DNA from: Amylostereum areolatum | Lineage: Eukaryota > Basidiomycota > Agaricomycetes > Russulales > Stereaceae | Assembly (NCBI GenBank): GCA_012932865.1 | Contig: SAXG01000029.1 | Coordinates: forward strand, 62,001-126,000 | Reading direction: 5' to 3' | Length of the DNA stretch: 64,000 bases | Shown: piece after piece, positions 38,601 to 50,780 of the stretch | How positions within the stretch are numbered: position 1 is the stretch's first letter | How the letters are laid out: every line of letters begins with the position of its first letter | Program-made: the position numbers and the translations under genes | Notes under the pieces: generated by a model | Told to the model about the DNA's origin: nothing | What the model saw: the letters and a program-made list of their open reading frames with translations, nothing else | Database searches by the model: none

Positions 38601-39713
38601 GATTTTGCACGGTTTGGGTTCAAAGCCATCTTTCATGTCGATAGCATGGTCCCATGGTTGTCGGTCAGGAAGTCGCTCGGAGGTTTCCTTGTCGAATACA
38701 GGCGCGAAGTCGCGGTACGGCGGGGGGACTAAGTCTTCGAAGGTTTGCGGGCGTGCATTCTCTTTTGAATGCTCTGCAAGCTCCTGCGCTTTTGTAAAGC
38801 CCGAGCGGATGGGTATTGCATCTGGATTAGGACCATCGGTTTCAGGGAGGATTCCGGCGCGGCGTAGTCCATTGATCTCCCAGTCTCGGAATACCATGGG
38901 CCGCTCATCGTCATCCTCAGTGAAGAGTCGTGTAGGTAGAGGGGAGCGATGGACCGTGCAAACACGAACACCTTTGACTCTGCGTGCAGGAATGACATAA
39001 GTGGGGACTGGGGTCCAGGACACATACATCGGCTCTGGGAAGGGATCATCTAGAACGAGAGGTGTCCTCGGGGTTTTACCTGCTTCAACCTTACACTGCG
39101 ATTGGATCGATGATGGTTTCCGTGGCTCGGTTGCGAGGTTCGTCACAGGAGGTTTGGACAGAGTACACGAGGGAGGGCAGCGGAGCATGTCAACACGGTC
39201 TCGTTGCCAGTCTATGGTGGGATTGTGCTCGTCGAGCCAGTCTGTTCCAAGGATCATGTCATGATCGCCGATGTCGGTGATGAAGAACTCAGCTTCTTCC
39301 TCATGGTACGCCCTTGAATCTTGCGAGTATATCCGGATCCGCTGGGTCGTTGTGTCGCGTACCCAGCCCATGACGTTCTTGGTGCCGTCCACATTACGCA
39401 CGGGGAACGGGTTTTCTAGTCTTCTTGTGGTAAGCTTCTTGCGTTCAATGAAGCTTCGGTTCAGGATAATTCCTTTTGTGCCGCTATCAAGCAGCGCGTC
39501 TGCGTCAATTTCTCTTTTGGTAACTCGTCTGATCAGCTTGACCTTGAGCGTGATCGATGGTGTTTGCCTGTTCTTGGTGACGGTAGACAGATACAAACAC
39601 GGGGAATATGATTGCTCACAGGTATGCATGGATGATAATACAGCGAAACGATTCGACGATGATACCAAAAGTCCTTTGCCTCCACCAGACGACGCGACTG
39701 GGGGGTGTTTCAA
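35622..39713 (-). pseudogene. Pol of B1
   Basis: Protease LLDSGTKG, RT with intact YMDD ([11 protein letters not shown]), RNase H (VEVDASDFATGG), integrase zinc finger and core (SDRGPQFAGQVM, DGQTERENQ), chromodomain (YLVKWAGYPDSENTW). Frame is -1 relative to gag, starting at the gag stop. Stops: TGA at 37425-37427 (FLT-FDFS) and TGA at 37173-37175 (TIL-NGPRT). The final frame passes through the polypurine tract and 22 codons into the 3' LTR. Apart from the stops the domains are well preserved, so this is a fairly young copy. Confidence 0.92.
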
Positions 39714-40726
39714 AAATCCTGTGATTCCAGGATGTCCTTCAACAGTGCTACTGCCTGCTCCTTGCCTTCCGCGTCCAGATCCTTCAGCTGGCGAGTGATC
39801 GCTGCAATGGTTTTGGACGGGTCGGGAGCTGCTTTCGCAGTGGGTGGAGCCGTGCTCGTCGGTGGGAGAGGGGCCTTAGATCCAGTCTCCACTGCGCCCA
39901 CCCGGTTGCGGTTGGGGCAGTCGCGGGAGACGTGACCAGCCTGTCGACACATGAAGCACTTGCCTTCGCGCATCATCTTTGCACGTTCGTCGTCCGTTAG
40001 CTTTGCAGGGCGGGTCGAGGTGTTGGTGAAGGCGCCGACCCGGCGCGACGAGGAGTCGTTGGCCAAACCGTTCGAGGTGAGCGCGACAGCCCCCTTGGAC
40101 TGACTGCTCTTCCTCGTCGGATTCTCTTCGAGCCACTGGTGGTTGATGCGGCAGGCGCGCTCCTTCCACTCTGCAAGGTTGGTGGGGAATGGATACGATC
40201 GGCCCACCTGCTTGCCAAGGTCGCGCTGCAGTCCTTTCTTGAAGAAGTGGATTAGTGCTTCCTCGTCGTATTCCGTCATGGTCGCCAGTGGCTCGAACTC
40301 GGTGATGAAGTCAGTGGCGTCCCGAGTAGTCATTGTGAGCTCGTTGATCTTGCGCTGGGCCTCCATCTTTGGTTCGATGGGTACGAAGTCTCGACCAAAC
40401 CTATCTGAAAGCTCCTTGTAGGTGCTGTAATGGAGCTTTGGAGGTGCTTCGCCAGAGTCCTCGGCTTCTTCCTTCTCGTCCTCGTCGGAAAAGAGCTCCA
40501 TGCGGCGGTGCGTGGCCCAGGAGTTCGCTGTGTCTCCCTCCATCAGGCTGAGGAGGAGCATCATCTTTGCGTCATCTGTGGCGTAAATGTCTTTGTTAAC
40601 GCGCAGGAACATGCGGAGCTCGAGGGAGAATTGGAGGGTATCGCGTCTATCGCCTTTGAAAGGCTTCGGCTTGGGGCCGAGCTCACGCTTGGAGGCGGTC
40701 GAGGGTTTGGTTTCTTCATCGGGCAT
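39710..40726 (-). CDS. Gag of B1, intact frame
   Basis: 338 codons from MPDEETKPSTASKREL. Capsid region with FKGDRRDTLQFSLELRMFL and KINELTMTTRDATDFITEF; zinc knuckle CFMCRQAGHVSRDC (C-x2-C-x4-H-x4-C). The stop TGA follows GATTTT and sits where pol continues in the -1 frame. It is the only undamaged Gag in the window. Upstream the same frame continues into the pre-gag region, where this copy has a TAA. Confidence 0.88.
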   Translation of the reverse strand: MPDEETKPSTASKRELGPKPKPFKGDRRDTLQFSLELRMFLRVNKDIYATDDAKMMLLLSLMEGDTANSWATHRRMELFSDEDEKEEAEDSGEAPPKLHYSTYKELSDRFGRDFVPIEPKMEAQRKINELTMTTRDATDFITEFEPLATMTEYDEEALIHFFKKGLQRDLGKQVGRSYPFPTNLAEWKERACRINHQWLEENPTRKSSQSKGAVALTSNGLANDSSSRRVGAFTNTSTRPAKLTDDERAKMMREGKCFMCRQAGHVSRDCPNRNRVGAVETGSKAPLPPTSTAPPTAKAAPDPSKTIAAITRQLKDLDAEGKEQAVALLKDILESQDF

Positions 40727-41926
40727 TTTGTCAGCGGGGAGGGCGATGTCAAGGGATCGGGTGAAGGCTTCTGCTTGTTGGCGTCGGAGTTCCTTGCGAT
40801 GTTCGTCAGCTTCGTCGAGCTCGATTTGGACTTCATGCGCGACTTAGAATTCGGGGGATGTGATGAATTCCTGGCTGTGTCTCCAAAACCAGAGGTCCTG
40901 CACAGGGTTTGCACTAGAGGGTTGCCACTCAACTACTGTGCGCCCTGGTGTTCCTTGCCAGTTCCGTCGATACACGTACCACTTCCTGGTGACGCTGTCG
41001 AACTTGAATCCGCTGGGGGGGAAGAGGACAGTGGATCGGCGGGGTGGTGGGGAAGAAGATGCAGGTGGGTCGATGAAGGCAGCAAGAACGTCGGTCGCGA
41101 GATTGAAGTCTTCGTCTGTGAGATAGTTGCCTCCTTGAAAGTACCAGTCTTGTCTGCTTTCTTCGGGAGGGTTGTGGGCCCACTGTACTGGTCTCTTGGT
41201 GTCTAGGGAGGTGAGGACAGAGTATTCGTTTGGACAATAGTCGCGGAAGATGCCCGGGGGAAACGCGGGGGTGGGGGGACGGGTGAAGGTTTGGGAAGCG
41301 ATGGTTTCTAGAAGAAGTTGGCCGCGACGAGACGACGACCGAGGAGTTTCTTGGTGAGGTAGCCGGCTTTTACTGCCTGGCGGATCTTGTGTTCGTGGTG
41401 GCGGCGACGAAGGATCTTACCCTTGACGGTGAGACAGAGGACTGGGGGTGGGGTAGATCCGGGGGTCCAGCGGTTGAACTGGGAGACGGAGGTGAAGCTG
41501 GTCTGGAGGATCGGGTTGGGGGCGTTCTGGATGAGGTATGTGTGATAGGTAGGGGCATGGAGGGTGAACTCGAGGCGCTCAAGATCTACGTTGATGCATG
41601 TAGTAATCCGGGTGTACAGGGCGAGGACGACCGTACCGTGATCCTTATGCTACCTCCACTCGAAGATGCGGAAGTTGAGACCGTGTGCAGTCCACGGGTC
41701 CTTCTTGCAGAGATTCTGGACAGGGACGAGGCAGTTGACGGTGACGGCGTCGGACCAGGGGTAGGGTAGAGGTGCGTCGTCTCGGGGGGTGATCGGTTTA
41801 CCGTCGAACGGGAGGAAGACCGGGGCGTTTGGGAGATCCGTGGTGTGGGGGTTTTAACGTCGTAGAGACGGCAGGGGTAGATGGGGAGAGAGGGGTGCGA
41901 GGTAGGCGTAGGGTAGACTGTCCAGG
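40727..41926 (-). pseudogene. Pre-gag reading frame of B1, degraded
   Basis: Homologous to the frame at 44522-45730 in B2, including the WHxxQFLTxxDF-like and Glu-rich segments just before gag. Here it has a one-base deletion near 41851, a TAG in the WRWHKD segment and a TAA shortly before gag. Function unknown. Confidence 0.75.
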
Positions 41927-42349
41927 TGTCAGAAACGCAGTTTATGAGACCGATGGAACCGCCTAAGTCGCGACGATGGGAGGAGCGAGAGAGAATAGAT
42001 GGATTCAAGAGTGTCGAGCCTAGGGTAGTGCAAGGTGTGCTACAGTACCGTATGAGGAGATGGACAGTCTAAGGAAAAGGGAAAAGGGATACTGTCCTTA
42101 TGTACAAGTGGGAACGATGGTGCGATGTGATGCGATAGTGGTGCGAGCGGGGGAAACAATAAGAAAGGAGTCATGGGGAGGAGGACGGAAGTCCGGAGCA
42201 ATGATGTCATAGATAAGGATGCGGAACACCGTTCGGAAGTCCGGGCAATGATGTCGTTGGAGCATGTGATGCGAAGGAAAGTCATGTGCCGTGACGTGTC
42301 GCGTGTACAAGGTCTGCAAACGAAGAAAGAAATGGAGCGATCCGTGACA
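41927..42349 (-). repeat. 5' LTR of B1
   Basis: 423 bp, same ends as the 3' LTR; flanked on the right by the TSD CAGAC. Confidence 0.95.
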
Positions 42350-43273
42350 CAGACTTTGTCACCAACTTCAAAACGCACTCCTTCCTGTGTTGAGTCGCCA
42401 TTGTAGCGCTTCATCAGATTGCGTGCCATTTCAAGACTGGCCTGTGATTCCTTGCGTATTTCTTCAAGGTGCTGGAAGCGTTCTTTGATGGCAAGGTTCT
42501 TGGAGATGGGGTTGACGGAGGGGATCATTGTCGGTAGGAAACCGTAAAGCAGCTCGAATGGGGCGTGACCTGTAGCTGAATGGACACGAATGTTGTGTGA
42601 AAATTCGACGAAGGGGAGGTACTTCACCCAGTCGTCCTGCTGATAGTTGCAGAATGCCCAAAGATACTGCTCGAACTCTTGGTTCGCCTGTTCACTTTCA
42701 CCATCTGTTTGAGGGTGGTACGCTGTGCTCATCAAAGCCTTGATTCCGAGTTTGGCGCAAGTCTCCTGTATAACCTTGCTCGCATACTGTGGGCCACGGT
42801 CAGAGATCATCTGTTTCCACAGCCCATAGTGTCGCCACACGCGGTCCAGCAAGATGTCGATGGTGCCATTGCTGTCGATTTTTTTGGTGCACGGTGCAAT
42901 GCAGATGGCCTTAGAGAGGCAGTCTATGATCATGCAGATAGTGTCGTATCCATCCGAGGGAGGCAGATCAGTAACAAAGTCGGTTGTGATCACCTCGAAT
43001 GGGCGTTCTGGGACGGCGTTAGGGATCATGTCGACATGGGGGTGCTGGGGACGGTTCTTGGTCGCTTGGCAAACAGCGCATCCTTCAACATAGTTGCGTA
43101 CAAAGACCGACATCCCTGGCCACCAGTATTCTCGGCTGAGGAGTTCATATGTCTTGTGGCAACCTGGATGTCCTGCCATTGGTGAGTCGTGGAGTGACTT
43201 GACAATGTCACGACATAGCTCGATGTCTGCAGGTACATAGACCTTCCCTCTGAACAGAATCATCCCATCTTCC
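42350..43273 (-). mobile_element. Element C, piece 1: integrase of an old chromovirus
   Basis: Minus-strand frame from LFRGKVYVPADIELC to RFEVGDKV, covering the integrase zinc finger (HPGCHK ... CAVCQ), core Asp in TTDFVTDLP, SDRGPQYASKV and DGESEQANQE. Related to but clearly divergent from family B. The 5' side is cut by the LTR at 43274; gag, protease, RT and RNase H are gone. Confidence 0.88.
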
Positions 43274-43697
43274 TGTCAGAAACACAGTTTATGAGACCGA
43301 TGGAACCGAGTAAGTCGCGACGATGGGAGGGGCGAGAAGAAACAATAGATTTGAGAGTGCCGGGGTCTAGGGTAGTGCAACGTGCGCTACAGTACCGTAT
43401 GACGAGATGGACAGTCTAAGGAAAAAGGGAAAAGAGATACTGTCCTTATATACAAGTGGGAACAATGATGCGATGTGATGCGATAGTGGTACGAGCGGGG
43501 GGAACAATAAGAAAGGAGTCATGGGGTGGAGGACGGAAGTCCGGAGCAATGATGTCATAGATAAGAATGCGGAACCCCGTTCAGAAGTCCGGGCAATGAC
43601 GTCGTTGGAGCATGTGATGTGAAGGAAAGTCATGTGCCGTGACGCGTCACGTGTACAAGGTCTGCGAACGAAGAGAGAAATGGAGCGATCCGTGACA
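43274..43697 (-). mobile_element. Solo B-family LTR without matching TSD
   Basis: 424 bp with the family-B ends, minus orientation. Flanks are CTTCC on the left and GACGG on the right, so it is not a simple insertion. It separates a pre-gag remnant from the integrase of element C. Confidence 0.85.
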
Positions 43698-43970
43698 GAC
43701 GGCCTACGAGGCGAGCGGTGAGGTAGGAGGCCTTGAGAGCCTGGCAGATCTTGTGCTGATGACAACACTGTTGCAGCTCCTTGTGGCTGGAGACCATTCA
43801 ACGAAGTGGTGGTGGCGGAGTAGATTCGGGCGTAGGGAGGGCAAAGTTATAGACGGTGGGGAAGCTTTGACAGACAAGTGATGGTGGCAGATGGGTGTTG
43901 GAACAGGTGTGCCAGGTGGGGGAGTGGATGGAAAACTCGAAGCGGTTCTAATCTATATCGAAGCACACAC
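43698..43970 (-). pseudogene. Pre-gag remnant of a B/C-type element
   Basis: Decayed minus-strand frame with FEFSIHSPTWHTC, PTPESTPPPPLR and HKICQALKASYLTARLVGR, matching FTLHAPTYHTYL, TPESTPPPVLR and HKIREAVKAGYLTKKLLGC of B2. Several stops. Confidence 0.75.
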
Positions 43971-44098
43971 AAATGAGCCCTGTAGCATGCGCATTCCCCA
44001 CTCCGCAGTTTGACGATACAAGAGCAGCTGCCAGTTGAACTGCAGCAGCTGGCGACGCTCTCGTGGATCCAGAAGAAGGTTCACGTTCGCTTTCAGAG
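43971..44098 (-). pseudogene. PIF/Harbinger transposase, C-terminal fragment
   Basis: Encodes KANVNLLLDPRERRQLLQFN and LYRQTAEWGMRMLQGSF, the conserved stretch after the DDE core. Continues in frame from 51204 once B2 and one TSD copy are removed. Truncated at about 43970 by retrotransposon sequence. Confidence 0.85.
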
Positions 44099-44521
44099 TG
44101 TCACGGATCGCTCCATTTCTCTCTTCATTTGCAGACCTTGTACACGCGACACGTCATGACACATGACCTTCCCCTGCATCACATGCTTCAACGACGTCAT
44201 TGCCCGGACTTCCGAGCGGGGTTCCGCATCCTTATCTATGACATCACTGCTCCGGACCTTTGTCCTCCGCCCCATGACTCCTTTCTTATTGTTCCCCCTG
44301 CTCGCACCACTATCACATCGCATCGCACCATCGTTCCCACTTGTATATAAGGACAGTGTTTCTCTTCCCTTTTCCCTAGACTGTCCATCTCGTTATACGG
44401 TACTGTAGTGCACATTGCACTACCCTAGACCCCGGCACTCCCCAATCTATTGTCTCTTCTCGCTCCTCCCATTGTCGCGACTTAGGCGGTTCCATCGGTC
44501 TCATAAACTGTGTTTCTGATA
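44099..44521 (+). repeat. 5' LTR of B2
   Basis: 423 bp, TGTCACGG start. TATATAAGG at 44344-44352 is the likely TATA box. Confidence 0.95.
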
Positions 44522-45730
44522 CCTGGACAGTCTACCCCTACGCCTACCTCGCACCTCTCCCCCATCCACCTCTGCCGTCTCTACGACGTTAAAAGCCCCT
44601 ACATCACGGATCTCCCAAATGCACCGGTCTTCCTCCCGTTTGACGGTAAACCAATCACCCCCCGAGACGACGCACCCCTACCCTACCCCTGGTCCGACGC
44701 CATCACTGTCAACTGCCTCGTCCCCGTCCAGAATCTCTGCAAGAAGGACCCGTGGACTGCACATGGCCTCAACTTCCGCATCTTCGAGTGGAGGTGGCAT
44801 AAGGATCACGGTACGGTCGTCCTCGCCCTGTACACCCGGATCACTACGTGCATCAACGTAGATCTCGAGCGCCTTGAATTCACCCTCCACGCCCCCACCT
44901 ATCACACGTACCTCATCCAGAACGCCCCCAACCCGATCCTCCAGACCAGCTTCACCTCCGTCTCCCAGTTCAACCGCTGGACCCCTGAGTCTACCCCACC
45001 CCCAGTCCTCCGTCCCACTATCAAGGGTAAGACCCTTCGTCGCCGCCGCCACGAACACAAGATCCGCGAGGCAGTAAAAGCCGGCTACCTCACCAAGAAA
45101 CTCCTCGGCTGTCGCCCCGTCGTGGTGGACTTTTTCTAGACCATCATCACGTCCCCCGCAGTCCCTCGTCCCCCCACTCCGAACTTCCCCCCAGGCGTCT
45201 TTCGAGACTACTGTCCTGAAGAGTACTATATCCTCACCTCGCAGCAGACTAAGGAATCCGTATGTTGGCAGCACGACGAACCAAACCCGCAATGTCAAGA
45301 TTGGTACTTCGACGACTGCGATGAACAACCCTACGTTGAAGAATCGGACTTGGCCACTGCTGCGGACGTTCTACAGCGCTTCCTGAACCCTCCCCCTACC
45401 AACTCGTCTCCACCCCGTCGATGTGCTGTAGTCGAGGTCCCAGAAGGGATCAACTACAACGACACAACCAGGAAGTGGTACGCCTATAGACGAAACAAGA
45501 ACGGAACCCCAGGATGATCAGTAGTTGAGTGGCAGCCCACTTCATTCAGTCCTGTCCAAGATCACTGGTCGTGGCATCATAACCAGCAATTCCTCACCCT
45601 GGCCGACTTCCTTATCGCAAAACAAGTTGAGGACAAAGTTGAAGAAGCAGAAGAACACCGACGAGAAACCCTACACCGCCTTGATCAAGAACTCGCCCAA
45701 TCCCTCACCGTCCCCCTCCCCTTCGACAAG
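44522..45730 (+). pseudogene. Pre-gag reading frame of B2, no ATG
   Basis: Frame in phase with gag, opening at the LTR end (TAA at 44504) and running about 400 codons with two stops, TAG at 45137 and TGA at 45516. No ATG occurs in frame before the gag ATG at 45731. Segments include PLPYPWSDAITVNCLV, the Trp-rich RIFEWRWHKDHG, a basic stretch (GKTLRRRRHEHK), an acidic Cys/Trp part (CQDWYFDDCDEQP) and a Glu-rich coiled-coil-like end (VEDKVEEAEEHRRE). I do not recognise a domain. The same region exists in B1 and in the 43698-43970 remnant, so it is a standing part of the family and likely encodes an N-terminal extension of Gag or a separate protein. Confidence 0.7.
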
Positions 45731-46756
45731 ATGTCCGACGCCAAATCCAAACCTACCGTCTCCAAGCGGGAGATCGGCCCCAAGCCAAAGCCATTCAAAG
45801 GCGATAGACGCGACACCCTCCGGTTCTCCCTCGAGCTCCGTATGTTCCTACGCGTTAACAAGGATGTTTATGCCACAGACAACGCCAAGATGATGCTCCT
45901 CCTCAGCTTGATGGAGGACGACACAGCGAAAGCCTGGGCCACACATCGCCGCATGGAACTCTTCGCCGACGAAGACAAGAAGGAAGACGCCGAAACCCTC
46001 GGCCTCACGCCCCCGACACTCCACTATAGCTCCTGCAAAGAGCTCTTTGAGAGGTTCGGCAAAGACTTTGTGCCCGTCGATCCGAAGATAGAGGCTCAGC
46101 GTAAGATCAACAAGCTCGCAATGACCACCCGGGACGTCACTGACTTCATCACCGAGTTTGAGATGCTGGCAACCATGTCAGGGTACGACAACGAGGCACT
46201 AATCCACTTTTTCAAGAAGGGACTTCAGCGTGACCTCGGCAAGCAGGTGGCCTGGTCATACCCATTCCCCACCAACCTCGCGGAGTGGAAGGAGCGCGCC
46301 CGCCGCATCAACCACCAGTGGCTTGAAGAGAACCCAGAGAGGAAGAGCAGTCAGTCCAAGGGGGCTGTTGTGCTCACCTCGAACGGTTCGACCAATGACT
46401 CCTCGTCGCGCCGAGTCGGCGCCTTCACCAACACCTCGACGCGCCCTGCAAAGCTGACGGACGACGAACGTGCAAAGATGATGCGCAAAGGAAAGTGCTT
46501 CATGTGTTGACAGGCCGGTCACGTCTCTCGCGACTGCCCCAACCGCGACTCAAGCCCGCGACGGGTGGGCGCAGTAGAGACTGGGTCCAAGGCCGCTCCC
46601 CTGCCGACGAACACAGCTCCGTCCACTGCAAAAGCGACCCCCGACCCGTCCAAAACCATCGCGGCAATCACCTGCCAGTTGAAGGATCTGGACGTGGAAG
46701 GTAAGGAACAGGCAGTGGCACTGTTGAAGGATATCCTGGAGTCGCAGGATTTTTGA
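45731..46756 (+). pseudogene. Gag of B2
   Basis: 342 codons including stop; homologous throughout to the intact Gag of B1. TGA at 46508-46510 inside the zinc knuckle replaces an Arg codon (CFMC-QAGHVSRDC). The end GAT TTT TGA overlaps pol in the -1 frame as in B1. Confidence 0.9.
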
Positions 46757-49700
46757 AACACCCTCCAGTCGCGTCGTCTGGTGGAGGCAAAGGACTTGTA
46801 TCATCGGCATCTTACAATCACTTTTCTGTACTATCATCTATGACCTCATGTGAGCAATCATATCCATCGTGTGTGCACTGCTCTACTGTCACGAAGAACA
46901 GGCAAACACCCTTGATAACGCTCAGAGTCAAGATGATTGGACAAGCGACAGGCCGACAAATCGACGCAGATGCACTGCTTGACAGCGGTGCAGAAGGAAT
47001 CATCATCAATTGAAGCTTTGCTGAACGCAAGAAGCTGACCACGAGAAAATTAGAAAACCCGTTCCCCGTGCGTAACATGGATGGCACCGAGAACATCATG
47101 GGCTGGGTACGTGACACGATAACCCAGCGAATCCGGATATACTCGCAAGACTCAAAGGCATACCATGAGGAAGAAGCTGAGTTCTTCATCACCGACATCG
47201 GTGATCACGATATGATCCTTGGAACAGACTGGCTTGATGAGCATAACCCCACCATAGACTGGCAGCAAGATTGCGTTGACATGCTCCGCTGCCCTCCCTC
47301 CTGCATCCTCTCTGAACCGACAGTGACAAACCTTACAACAAAGCCACGAAAGCCACTGTTGACCCGATCACAGCGAAAGGTTCAAGATGACGAAGCCCCC
47401 AAAGTGCCTCGAGTCCCGGATGATCCCTTCCCAGAACCAACGTATGTCTCCTGGACCCTGATCCCTACATATGTCATCCCCGCACGCAGGGTCAAAGGTG
47501 TTCACATCCGTACATTCCATCTCTCACCCCTACCTGCCCGGCTTTTTACTGAGGATGACGACGAACGACCCATGGTCTTCCGAGACTGGGAGATCAATGG
47601 CCTACGTCGCGCTGGGATCCTCCCTGAAACTGATGGCCCCAACCCAGAGGCAGTGCCGATCCGTGCGGGCTTCACCAAGGCGCAAGAACTCGCAGAGCAC
47701 TCGAAGGAAAATGCGCGCCTGCAAACCTTCGAAGATTTGGTTCCCCCTCCATACCGTGACTTCGCACCGGTATTCGACAAGAAGACCTCTGAACGACTAC
47801 CTGACCGATGACCGTGGAATCATGCCATTGACATGAAGGACGGCTTCGAACCCAAACCCTGCAAGATCTATCCACTCTCCCCCTCCGAACAGATCGAGCT
47901 CGATACCTTCCTCGACGACCACCTGAAGAAGGGCTACATCCGCCCATCGAAGTCGCCGCAGGCAAGTCCATTCTTCTTTGTCAAGAAGAAGGATGGGAAG
48001 CTGCAGCCTGTACAGGACTATCGAGAGCTGAACAGGGGTACCGTCAAGAACGAGTATCCCTTGCCGCTGATCTCAGAAATCGTCGACCGCCTCAAAGGTG
48101 CGAAGATCTTCTCCAAGATGGACGTCCGCTGGGGATACAACAATGTCCGCATCAAGGAAGGCGACGAGTGGAAGGCTGCGTTCAAGACAAATTGTGGCCT
48201 CTTTGAACCTACGGTGATGTTCTTCAGCCTTATGAACTCCCCCGCGACGTTCCAGGCAATGATGAATGAACTTTTCAAGGATCTCATCGACTCGGGCAAA
48301 GTCATCATCTACATGGACGACATCCTTGTATTTACTCGAACCATGGAAGAACATCGTGTCATAGTATGACAGGTTCTGCAACATCTGCAAGACAACGACC
48401 TATTCCTCAAACCGGAGAAATGCGTCTTTGAGCAAGACTCCGTTGAATACCTTGGGCTCATTATCTCACACGACAGAATCGCGATGGACCCTGTCAAAGT
48501 AACGGGTATTCAGGACTGGCCGACACCTCGAACGGTTAAGGACGTACAATCCTTCCTCGGCTTTGGCAATTTCTACCGACGATTCATCAAAGACTTCTCC
48601 AAGGTTGCACGACCTCTGTTCGACTTGACAAAGAAGGACTGCACATGGAATTGGTCGATGGACTGTCAGACTGCATTTGACGCGCTGAAAGCTGCGTTCA
48701 CCTCCTCCCCTGTCTTAGTCATGCCTAACCCAAAGAAGCCCTACCTCGTGGAAGTCAATGCCTCAGACTTTGCCACAGGAGGTATACTCTCTCAGAAAGG
48801 TGACGACGGCCACTGGCATCCGGTGGCATATCTGTCCAAGGCCCTATCAGAACCGGAACACAACTACGACATCTATGACAAAGAACTGCTCGCGATCATA
48901 CACGCACTTGAAGCCTGGCGTCACTATCTTGAAGGAGCCCCCGACACGGTTGAAATTTGGACGGATCACAAGAACTTAGAGCACTTCAAGACGGCACAGA
49001 AGCTGAGCCGCAGACAGGCGCGTTGGGCTCTTTTCCTCACCCGATTTGACTTCTCGCTCGTTCACAAACCAGGAGTATCCCATCGCCCGGACCCAATGTC
49101 TCGATGACCTGATCACAAACACGGCGTTGAAAATGACAACAAGGAGTGTGTCCTGCTCGACCCCAAATACTTCCAGATATGCGCAACGAGGCCAGGAGCA
49201 GTAACCTCCCTTGGCAACGTTGAACTCCGACGACGGATCCGCGACTGCAAGACCAAGGACGTCGAGGTTGTTCAAGCTCTGGATGCCATCCTACGGAATG
49301 GGCCACGTACACTTGTCAAAAACCTCCAAGAGTGGAACTACGAAGAAGGCCTGGTCCTATTCAGAGGAAAGGTATACGTGCCCGCAGATGATGAGTTGCA
49401 ACACGACATTGTCAAAATGTACCATGAATCGCCCATGGCTGGACACCCTGGTCGCTTCAAGACTTACGAACTTGTGAGTCGTGAATATTGGTGGCCTGGC
49501 ATGTCTGTCTTTGTCTGCGACTTTGTAGCAGGATGCGCAACCTGCCAGTCAACGAAGATGCAGAGCAGCCGACTCCACGTTGACATGATCCCGAACGAAG
49601 TACCTGATCGACCATTTGGCGTCATCTCTACCGACTTCATTGTCGAGCTCCCTGACTGCGAAGGCTATAATGCTGTCAATGTCGTGGTCGATCGCCTCAC

Positions 49701-50751
49701 CAAGATGGTGGTTACCACCCCATGCACGACAACGATCACCAGCGACGGCACGGCCAACATCCTCTTCGACAAGGTATATCGACACTACAGCTTAGCAGAC
49801 AAGATCATCTCAGATTGCGGACCCCAATTTGCTGGACAGGTGATGCGTACACTCAATGAGAAGCTCGGGATCAAGTCTGCCCTCAGCACAGCGTATCACC
49901 CACAGACAGATGGCCAAACCGAACGCGAGAACCAGAACCTCGAGCAGTTCCTGCGAGTATTCTGCAACTACCGTCAAGACGACTGGGTGAAGTGGTTGCC
50001 CTTCTTCGAGTTTTCTCACAACTCCCGCGCCCATGCAGCTACTGGAAAGGCCCCCTTTGAAGTCCTCTACGGCTTCCTCCCCAAGATGTACCCATCCGTA
50101 AACCCGTCCTCAAAGGTCCCTGCAGTTGAAGAACGCCTCCGTCAACTTGAAGAAGTCCGACAGGAGATCAAGGCCAGCCTCGCCCTTGCATCGGACTTGA
50201 TGAAGCACTACAATGGCGACACGATCAGCAAATCAACGCAGTTTGCCATCGGAGACAAAGTATGGCTAGAAGGCAAAAATCTGAAGACGACGAGACCGAA
50301 AGCTAAGCTCACCGCCAAACGATTTGGACCCTTCAAAATCATTGACTTCATCATCCCAGTCAACTACCGCTTGAAGCTGCCGAAGACGTGGCGAATCCAT
50401 CCAGTCTTCCATGCCTCGTTGCTCACCGCATACAAGGAGACAGCCGCTCACGGGCCAAATTACGAACAGCTGCCACCAGACCTCATTGACGATGAAGAAG
50501 AATATGACATTGAAGACATTGTCGACTCCAAGCCAACTCGTAACAAGAAAGGTATTCAGTACCTCGTCAAGTGGGCCGGCTATCCCGACTCCGAAAACAC
50601 CTGGCTCCCGCGTTCGTCGCTCTCAAAGGTTACCGACATGATTGACGCTTTCCACAAGCGCCATCCAAATGCGCCCCGCCCTGTGCGTTCCCTCGGCATC
50701 TCCTTTGATGATTTTCTCGCATCCACCCTTGCAGATGACATCGCGCTCTAG
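46757..50751 (+). pseudogene. Pol of B2
   Basis: Same domain order as B1: protease LLDSGAEG, RT with YMDD, RNase H, integrase (SDCGPQFAGQVM, one Arg to Cys change), chromodomain. Stops: TGA at 47011-47013, 47809-47811, 48367-48369 and 49105-49107, and TAG at 50749-50751 near the end. At most sites B1 or B3 has an Arg codon. The polypurine tract AAAGGGGGGGTAG precedes the 3' LTR. Confidence 0.92.
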
Positions 50752-50780
50752 GCGAAAGCGCGTCTTAAAGGGGGGGGTAG

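Larger units (their letters stand above)
35267..42349 (-). mobile_element. Element B1: Ty3/gypsy chromovirus, full length
   Basis: Two 423-bp LTRs and TSD CAGAC (35262-35266 and 42350-42354). Excising it restores the frame of element C across GDKV-WLDSKN. LTRs differ at about 13 positions by eye. Order on the minus strand: LTR, pre-gag, gag, pol, LTR. Confidence 0.95.

Noticed and set aside
35267..43697. LTR pair 41927-42349 and 43274-43697 as ends of one short element
   Set aside because: TSDs pair 41927-42349 with 35267-35689; the 43274 copy has no matching repeat with either.
46508..49107. Genetic recoding (TGA as an amino acid) in retrotransposons
   Set aside because: Host genes use TGA as a normal stop and copies differ in where TGA occurs, so mutation is the simpler reason.
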